A stretch of 5,261 nt of DNA from Natronohydrobacter sp. (GTDB lineage: Bacteria; Pseudomonadota; Alphaproteobacteria; Rhodobacterales; Rhodobacteraceae): contig SKRP01000014.1 of NCBI GenBank assembly GCA_007118445.1, forward strand, positions 1 through 5,261, read 5' to 3'. The translations under genes were made by a program, and so were the position numbers. Below, one piece after another: positions 1 to 3,974 of this stretch. Numbering within the stretch: the stretch's first letter is position 1; each line of letters begins with the position of its first letter. The notes beneath the pieces were generated by a model. The model worked only from the letters and a program-made list of their open reading frames with translations. It made no database searches and had not been told where the DNA came from.

Positions 1-604
1 TGGCCGTGAACATCCCCGAGCACGAGCCACAGGTCGGGCAGGCTTCTTCCTCCATCGCCTGCACCTGCGCGTCCGTGTATTTGTCATCAGCCGCGACGAC
101 CATTGCATCGACCAGATCGACGGCCTTGGTCTTGCCGTCCCATTCGACCTTGCCTGCTTCCATCGGCCCGCCCGACACAAAGACGCAAGGGATATTCAGC
201 CGCATCGCCGCCATCAGCATCCCCGGCGTGATCTTGTCGCAATTCGAGATACAGACCATCGCATCCGCGCAATGCGCATTGACCATGTATTCAACCGAAT
301 CCGCGATCACCTCGCGCGAGGGCAGCGAATAGAGCATCCCGTCATGGCCCATGGCGATCCCGTCATCGACCGCGATCGTGTTGAACTCCTTGGCGACACC
401 GCCCGCCTTCTCGACCTCGCGCGCGACCATCTGGCCAAGGTCTTTCAGATGCACATGGCCCGGCACGAATTGCGTGAAGGAATTGACAATCGCGATGATC
501 GGCTTGCCGAAATCGCTGTCCTTCATGCCCGTGGCACGCCAAAGCCCCCGCGCGCCCGCCATGTTGCGGCCATGAGTGGTGGTGCGGGAACGATATCTTG
601 GCAT
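1..604 (-). CDS. ilvD: Dihydroxy-acid dehydratase, N-terminal 201 residues (cut by window edge)
   Basis: IlvD dehydrates 2,3-dihydroxy-3-methylbutanoate and 2,3-dihydroxy-3-methylpentanoate to the 2-keto acids that lead to valine/leucine and isoleucine; it is a cytosolic Fe-S enzyme. The visible protein starts MPRYRSRTTTHGRNMAGAR, which is almost the E. coli start, and stays closely parallel to E. coli IlvD throughout. Visible motifs are NSFTQFVPGH (41-50), VDDGIAMGHDGM (79-90, with the metal-binding Asp81), SNCDKITPGM (120-129, with cluster Cys122, Asp123 and Lys124) and CPTCGSCSGMFTA (189-201, with cluster Cys195). Residue 49 is Gly where the plant-type [2Fe-2S] enzymes have Cys, so this looks like the E. 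coli-type [4Fe-4S] class (inference). The family is about 610 residues, so roughly two thirds lies left of position 1. The start is fixed by homology and an AGGAGGA ribosome site six bases upstream. It lies 60 bp downstream of dgcA on the same strand. No frameshift is seen. Identification is very secure. Confidence 0.97.
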   Translation of the reverse strand, partial: MPRYRSRTTTHGRNMAGARGLWRATGMKDSDFGKPIIAIVNSFTQFVPGHVHLKDLGQMVAREVEKAGGVAKEFNTIAVDDGIAMGHDGMLYSLPSREVIADSVEYMVNAHCADAMVCISNCDKITPGMLMAAMRLNIPCVFVSGGPMEAGKVEWDGKTKAVDLVDAMVVAADDKYTDAQVQAMEEEACPTCGSCSGMFTA

Positions 605-610
605 GGGTCA

Positions 611-617
611 TCCTCCT
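611..617 (-). promoter_or_regulatory. Ribosome binding site of ilvD
   Basis: On the minus strand AGGAGGA ends six bases before the ATG at 604-602. It is the strongest Shine-Dalgarno match in the window, which fits a highly expressed biosynthetic gene that is translated independently of the upstream dgcA. Confidence 0.85.
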
Positions 618-642
618 GAAGCTGGCCGACACTTAGCGCAAA

Positions 643-652
643 CGCAATTGCG
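643..652. promoter_or_regulatory. Perfect 10-bp palindrome in the dgcA-ilvD gap
   Basis: CGCAATTGCG is self-complementary and sits in the 60-bp gap between the dgcA stop and the ilvD ribosome site. It could be a small operator or chance. I see no convincing -35/-10 pair and no terminator-like hairpin with a T-run in this gap, so whether ilvD is co-transcribed with dgcA or has its own promoter is undecided. Confidence 0.25.
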
Positions 653-664
653 GGGGAAGATGTG

Positions 665-1624
665 TCAGCCCCAAAGCGCGGGCAAGGGGGGGTGCACGCC
701 CTTGTCATCGTAAAACAGCGGCGGTTCGCGATCCTCGGCCAGCAGCAGCGGCCCGTCCAGATCAACGATATCGGCCCCCTGGGCCACCAGAACCGCTGGT
801 GCCATCGCCAGCGACGTGCCCACCATGCAGCCCACCATCACCCCATAGCCCTCAGCCCGCGCGGCATCGCGCAGCGCCATCGCCTCGGTCAGCCCGCCGG
901 TCTTGTCGAGCTTGATATTCACCATGTCATATTTGCCGCGCAGCCCCGGCAGGCTGGCCCGGTCATGGCAGCTTTCATCGGCGCAGACCGGCAAGGGGCG
1001 CGCGATCTCGGCCAGCATGTCATCCGCGCCTGCTGGCAGGGGCTGCTCGACCATCGCCACCCCCAGCCGCAACAGATGCGGGGCCAGTTCGGCATAGACA
1101 TCCGCGCTCCAGCCTTCATTCGCGTCGATGATGATCCGCGTATCAGGCGCCCCCCGCCGCACGGCTTCCAGCCGCGGCATGTCATCCGGCGTGCCGAGCT
1201 TGATCTTCAAGAGCGGCCGATGCGCATGACGCCGCGCTGCTGCTTCCATCTTCTCGGCACTGTCCAGCGACAGGGTAAAGGCCGTGACCACAGGTGCAGG
1301 TGCAGCCGCGCCGATCAGATCCCAGACCCGGCATCCTGCGCGTTTGGCCTCAAGATCCCAGAGCGCACAATCAACAGCATTGCGCGCCGCCCCCGCAGGC
1401 AAGGCACCTTGCAGCGCGGCCCGGCTTACCCCTTCAGCCAGCCCTTCAACCTGCGCCCTGACCGAGGCCATGGTCTCGCCATAGCGCGCATAGGGCACGC
1501 ATTCGCCCTGCCCGGTGATCTCCTCTCGCGTCACTGCGACGCGCAGAACATCCGCATGGGTCCGCGACCCGCGCGCGATGGTGAACACCTCGGCCAGCGC
1601 GAAACGCTCGTCAAAGACCTGCAT
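665..1624 (-). CDS. dgcA: N-acetyl-D-glutamate racemase DgcA (dipeptide epimerase family, enolase superfamily)
   Basis: A 319-residue enolase-superfamily protein of the muconate-lactonizing subgroup, closest in pattern to L-Ala-D/L-Glu epimerases. The N-terminal capping domain spans about 1-115 and the TIM barrel about 116-319. The catalytic set is complete: LLKIKLG with Lys140 and Lys142; metal ligands Asp167 (IIIDANEGW), Glu193 (MVEQPLP) and Asp216 (CADES); the opposite-face base Lys238 (NIKLDKTGG); and DLDGP (288-292), which in dipeptide epimerases contacts the substrate amino group. From the family, homologues beside a DUF1611 gene act as DgcA, converting N-acetyl-D-glutamate to N-acetyl-L-glutamate in D-glutamate breakdown. 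Assigning that role rather than muropeptide-derived L-Ala-D-Glu epimerization rests on the upstream dgcN neighbour. The ATG at 1624 has AAGGA eight bases upstream. Translation runs to TGA at 667-665 with no disruption. It is cytosolic, with no signal peptide. Confidence 0.88.
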   Translation of the reverse strand: MQVFDERFALAEVFTIARGSRTHADVLRVAVTREEITGQGECVPYARYGETMASVRAQVEGLAEGVSRAALQGALPAGAARNAVDCALWDLEAKRAGCRVWDLIGAAAPAPVVTAFTLSLDSAEKMEAAARRHAHRPLLKIKLGTPDDMPRLEAVRRGAPDTRIIIDANEGWSADVYAELAPHLLRLGVAMVEQPLPAGADDMLAEIARPLPVCADESCHDRASLPGLRGKYDMVNIKLDKTGGLTEAMALRDAARAEGYGVMVGCMVGTSLAMAPAVLVAQGADIVDLDGPLLLAEDREPPLFYDDKGVHPPLPALWG

Positions 1625-1636
1625 CAGGCTGTTCCT

Positions 1637-1662
1637 TCATCTTGCTCAAAATACTCCGGGGT
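1637..1662 (-). repeat. Recurrent-looking intergenic tract (CCGGAGTATTTTGAGCAAG type) upstream of dgcA
   Basis: On the minus strand, just after the two hairpins, the spacer reads CCCCGGAGTATTTTGAGC and continues AAGATGAA, running directly into the dgcA ribosome site. I recall closely similar tracts (CCGGAGTATTTTTG...AAGATGAAG), often beside GGGGCGCTGCCCC hairpins, in many intergenic regions of Rhodobacteraceae. That it is a dispersed repeat is recollection; only one copy is present here. Its function is unknown to me. Confidence 0.5.
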
Positions 1663-1665
1663 GAA

Positions 1666-1706
1666 ACCAGCCCCCTTGCGGGGCTGGTGAGGGGCAGCGC
1701 CCCTCA
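1666..1706 (-). repeat. Two back-to-back perfect hairpins between dgcN and dgcA
   Basis: Reading with transcription, the first stem TGAGGGGC/GCCCCTCA (1706-1699 with 1695-1688, loop GCT) includes the dgcN stop codon. The second stem ACCAGCCCC/GGGGCTGGT (1688-1680 with 1674-1666, loop GCAAG) follows at once and shares base 1688. Both stems are perfectly paired (8 and 9 bp) and very GC-rich. Only TTT follows the second stem, so this is not a classic intrinsic terminator. A partial terminator, an mRNA-stabilizing structure that sets the dgcN:dgcA ratio, or part of a dispersed intergenic element are all possible. Confidence 0.7.
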
Positions 1707-2705
1707 GACCCCCTCCAGCGCGTCGACCAGCCGCCCGGCACCGTGGCGGAACGGATCAACAGTCGGCAAACCCATACGCGCCTCGACCCCGGCGCAATAG
1801 TCCAGCGCCTCCTGCTCACTCAGCCCTGCCGTGTTCACCGACACACCGACCACCTGACAGGCCGGATTGGCCACCCGCGCCAATCCCAGCGCCGTGTCGC
1901 GCAACACCTCCAGCGATGGCAGCGCGTAACCCGGCAATCCGCGCATATGTTCGCGCGTCGGCTCATGGCTCAGGATCAGCGCATCGGGCTGGCCGCCATG
2001 GATCAGCGCCATGGTGACACCAGAATAGGACACATGGAACAGCGATCCCTGCCCCTCGATCAGATCCCAGTGATCCGCGTCATTGTCGGGCGACAGCCAT
2101 TCGACTGCCCCGGCCATGAAGTCCGCGATCACCGCATCGAGCGGGACCCCGTCCCCGGTGATCAGGATCCCGGTCTGGCCGGTCGCGCGGAAGCTGGCCT
2201 TCATGCCACGCGCCACCATCTCGCGCTCCATGCACAGCGCTGTATACATCTTGCCCACGGAACAATCCGTGCCCACGGCCAGACAACGCTTGCCGCTGCG
2301 CTTGATGCCATTGGCGATCGGGTATTTCACCGACGGGATACGCACATCATGCAATTGCCGCCCGCAGGCTTCGGCCACGGCCTTCAGGTCCGGCTCGTCG
2401 CGCAGCAGGTTATGCAGGCCCGAGGCCAGGTCAAACCCCTCCTCCAGCGCGGCGACCAGCACTTTTTTCCACGCGCCCGAGATCACCCCGCCCCGGTTCG
2501 CCACGCCGATCACCAGCGTTCTCGCGCCCGCCGCCCTGGCCTCGACCAGCGTCATGTCGGGCAGACCCATATCGGCTTTGCACCCTTCCATCCGGAACTG
2601 TCCAACAGCGAAATCCGGGCGCCAATCCTTGATACCCTGCGCAACCTTGGCCGCCAGAGGGTCGGGTGCATCACCCAGAAACAGAAGATAAGGGGTCTCG
2701 ATCAT
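1704..2705 (-). CDS. dgcN: D-glutamate N-acetyltransferase DgcN (DUF1611 family)
   Basis: A 333-residue DUF1611 protein. The N-terminal Rossmann-like domain (about 1-120) has a first strand, YLLFLGDAPDPLAAKVAQGI, and VIGVANRGG (65-73). The C-terminal domain (about 121-333) carries a P-loop-like AVGTDCSVGKMYTALCMER (143-161, with Gly151-Lys152), then GQTGILITGDGVPLD (176-190), IEGQGSLFH (216-224) and LSHEPTREHMRG (245-256). Characterized homologues acetylate D-glutamate to N-acetyl-D-glutamate, which the DgcA product then racemizes; the substrate here is inferred from family and neighbour. The P-loop suggests nucleotide or CoA phosphate binding, but I cannot tell which. I chose the ATG at 2705 because homologues begin close to this MIETPYLLFL sequence and CGGAGG lies five bases upstream; the frame stays open to an ATG at 2858, but those 51 residues cross the control region and look non-coding. 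The gene is divergent from mcl1 and lies 79 bp before dgcA. An alternative reading from older annotation is an uncharacterized NAD-epimerase-like protein. Confidence 0.88.
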   Translation of the reverse strand: MIETPYLLFLGDAPDPLAAKVAQGIKDWRPDFAVGQFRMEGCKADMGLPDMTLVEARAAGARTLVIGVANRGGVISGAWKKVLVAALEEGFDLASGLHNLLRDEPDLKAVAEACGRQLHDVRIPSVKYPIANGIKRSGKRCLAVGTDCSVGKMYTALCMEREMVARGMKASFRATGQTGILITGDGVPLDAVIADFMAGAVEWLSPDNDADHWDLIEGQGSLFHVSYSGVTMALIHGGQPDALILSHEPTREHMRGLPGYALPSLEVLRDTALGLARVANPACQVVGVSVNTAGLSEQEALDYCAGVEARMGLPTVDPFRHGAGRLVDALEGV

Positions 2706-2710
2706 GGCGG

Positions 2711-2716
2711 CCTCCG
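2711..2716 (-). promoter_or_regulatory. Ribosome binding site that decides the dgcN start
   Basis: On the minus strand CGGAGG ends five bases before the ATG at 2705-2703. No comparable site precedes the in-frame ATG at 2858, which supports the 333-residue form over the 384-residue one. Confidence 0.75.
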
Positions 2717-2793
2717 TCAACCAATTGTCCCGCGCAGCTTCGAGCAAATCACGCTGAATGTCTTGGTCGATCTTGACTTGAAAGGGTAAATTT

Positions 2794-2830
2794 TTCGCAG
2801 AATCTTCGCAGAATGCAGAATTTTTCAGCA
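2794..2830. promoter_or_regulatory. Cluster of GCAGAA words, candidate operator for dgcN/mcl1
   Basis: TTCGCAGAAT is repeated exactly at 2794-2803 and 2805-2814 (11-bp period, about one helical turn), and a third GCAGAAT follows at 2815-2821. The last word begins a near-palindrome, GCAGAATTTTTCAGC (2815-2829), with one mismatch between its six-base arms. A fourth GCAGAA lies at 2881-2886. The surrounding DNA is A/T-rich against a GC-rich background. Helical phasing and an A/T centre flanked by GCAG-like arms resemble Lrp/AsnC-type sites, but the regulator is inferred, and none is encoded in this window. Confidence 0.5.
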
Positions 2831-2841
2831 TTTCCTGCCAA
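2813..2841 (-). promoter_or_regulatory. Weak candidate promoter for dgcN
   Basis: On the minus strand TTGGCA (2841-2836) matches five of six -35 consensus bases. At 17-bp spacing the -10 position (2818-2813) reads CTGCAT, which is poor. If used, its -10 falls within the GCAGAA cluster, which would suit repression or activator dependence. No other pair upstream of dgcN is better. Confidence 0.25.
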
Positions 2842-2891
2842 AAATGCGCCCGACGCAAACCCGACCACTATTTTGCACCTGCAGAAATCAG

Positions 2892-2919
2892 CTTGCGGCA
2901 CGCCGCGCAAGAATATAAC
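2892..2919 (+). promoter_or_regulatory. Candidate mcl1 promoter with overlapping inverted repeat
   Basis: TTGCGG (2893-2898) and TATAAC (2914-2919) are separated by 15 bp, a slightly short spacing, and would give an mRNA leader of roughly 40 bases. An inverted repeat, CTTGCG (2892-2897) and CGCAAG (2906-2911) with an 8-bp spacer, covers the -35 and most of the gap to the -10, where a repressor would block polymerase. The promoter and operator roles are inferred from sequence shape alone. Confidence 0.45.
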
Positions 2920-2964
2920 ACCGCTCGCGACATGATCGCAACTTCCTGACCGCAAAGGTGTCCC

Positions 2965-3921
2965 ATGAGCTTCCGCATTCAGCCCACCCCTGTCGCGCGC
3001 CCCAATCGCTGCCAGCTTTTCGGCCCCGGCTCGCGCGTCGCATTGTTCGAGAAAATGGCCGCTTCGGCTGCGGATGTGATCAATCTGGACCTCGAGGATT
3101 CGGTCGCCCCATCCGACAAGGACGCCGCCCGCGCCAATATCATCGCGGCCACCCATGAGGTGGATTGGGGCAACAAATATCTCTCGGTCCGGATCAACGG
3201 GCTGGATACGCCCTACTGGTATCGCGATGTGGTCGATCTGCTGGAGCAATCCAGTGACCGGCTGGACCAGATCATGATCCCGAAAGTGGGTTGCGCGGCC
3301 GATATCTATGCGGTCGATGCGCTCGTCAGTGCCATAGAGGCCGCGAAAAGCCGCAAGAAGCGCATCAGCCTCGAGGTCATCATCGAATCCGCCGCAGGCA
3401 TTGCCCATGTCGAGGAAATCGCCGCGTCGTCACCACGCCTGCAGACGATGAGCCTTGGTGCGGCCGATTTCGCGGCCTCGATGGGGATGGCCACGACCGG
3501 AATCGGCGGCACGCAGGAAAACTACTACATGCACCGTGACGGCGCGAAATACTGGTCCGACCCCTGGCACTGGGCGCAATCGGCCATTGTTGCAGCCTGC
3601 CGCACGCATGGGGTTCTGCCGGTGGACGGTCCTTTCGGCGATTTTTCCGATGACGAGGGCTTCCGCGCGCAGGCCCTGCGCTCGGCGACGCTCGGCATGG
3701 TCGGGAAATGGGCGATCCACCCCAAACAGGTTGCGCTCGCCAACGAGGTCTTCACTCCGTCTCAAGCGGCTGTGGCGGAAGCGCGCGAGATCCTCGATGC
3801 GATGGAAGCGGCAAAGGCGCGCGGTGAAGGCGCGACAGTCTACAAGGGACGCCTGGTCGATATCGCCTCGATCAAGCAAGCCGAGGTGATCGTGCGGCAA
3901 TCCGAGATGATCGCTGGGTGA
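2965..3921 (+). CDS. mcl1: L-malyl-CoA/beta-methylmalyl-CoA lyase
   Basis: Mcl1 reversibly cleaves (2R,3S)-beta-methylmalyl-CoA to glyoxylate and propionyl-CoA, and L-malyl-CoA to glyoxylate and acetyl-CoA, in the cytosolic ethylmalonyl-CoA pathway for growth on acetate and C2 units. The 318-residue protein has the length I recall for Rhodobacter sphaeroides Mcl1 and follows it almost residue for residue. It is a single HpcH/HpaI (citrate lyase beta-like) TIM barrel with NLDLEDSVAP (40-49), Arg76 in SVRING, EVIIESAAG (137-145, Mg ligand Glu141), SLGAADFAASMG (163-174, Mg ligand Asp168), GGTQENYYMH (181-190) and the C-terminal GKWAIHPKQ (247-255) that closes over the active site in the family. 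The close match argues against plain citrate lyase beta subunit and against the Mcl2 malyl-CoA thioesterase. The start is supported by AAAGGTG four bases upstream. It is monocistronic here, divergent from dgcN, and ends before a strong hairpin. Confidence 0.96.
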   Translation: MSFRIQPTPVARPNRCQLFGPGSRVALFEKMAASAADVINLDLEDSVAPSDKDAARANIIAATHEVDWGNKYLSVRINGLDTPYWYRDVVDLLEQSSDRLDQIMIPKVGCAADIYAVDALVSAIEAAKSRKKRISLEVIIESAAGIAHVEEIAASSPRLQTMSLGAADFAASMGMATTGIGGTQENYYMHRDGAKYWSDPWHWAQSAIVAACRTHGVLPVDGPFGDFSDDEGFRAQALRSATLGMVGKWAIHPKQVALANEVFTPSQAAVAEAREILDAMEAAKARGEGATVYKGRLVDIASIKQAEVIVRQSEMIAG

Positions 3922-3935
3922 AGAAACACCGTCTG

Positions 3936-3964
3936 GTAAGGTGCGTGCTGAGCACGCACCTTAC
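3936..3964. terminator. Hairpin terminator between convergent mcl1 and dnaE
   Basis: GTAAGGTGCGTGC (3936-3948) pairs perfectly with GCACGCACCTTAC (3952-3964) around a three-base loop, giving a 13-bp stem. It lies 14 bases after the mcl1 stop and 10 bases after the dnaE stop, so it can serve both strands. A proper T-run is lacking: the plus side continues GTCAACCC, and the minus side has only TGTTTCTT after about six bases. Bidirectional use is inferred from position. Confidence 0.75.
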
Positions 3965-3974
3965 GTCAACCCAC

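Noticed and set aside
6..619. Small plus-strand and minus-strand open frames across the first 600 bases
   Set aside because: All overlap ilvD, whose own frame is not bounded by a stop within the window. The ilvD translation matches E. coli IlvD closely, so the others are shadows.
662..1690. 342-codon open frame on the plus strand opposite dgcA
   Set aside because: It is a shadow of dgcA: high GC third positions leave the opposite frame open. The product is rich in His, Arg, Gln and Pro with no recognizable domain, while the minus strand has a complete enolase-superfamily active site.
1666..1706. Intrinsic terminator for dgcN
   Set aside because: The hairpins are strong, but only TTT follows the second one and the dgcA ribosome site comes soon after; full termination would separate two genes that act in sequence. 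I kept it as a structured repeat instead.
1743..2789. 348-codon open frame on the plus strand opposite dgcN
   Set aside because: The composition is shadow-like (His/Arg/Gln-rich), no domain is recognizable, and it runs through the dgcN start and ribosome site. The minus-strand DUF1611 motifs are decisive.
3430..3900. 156-codon minus-strand frame inside mcl1
   Set aside because: It lies wholly within the highly conserved mcl1 coding sequence, has no ribosome site and has no recognizable protein features.
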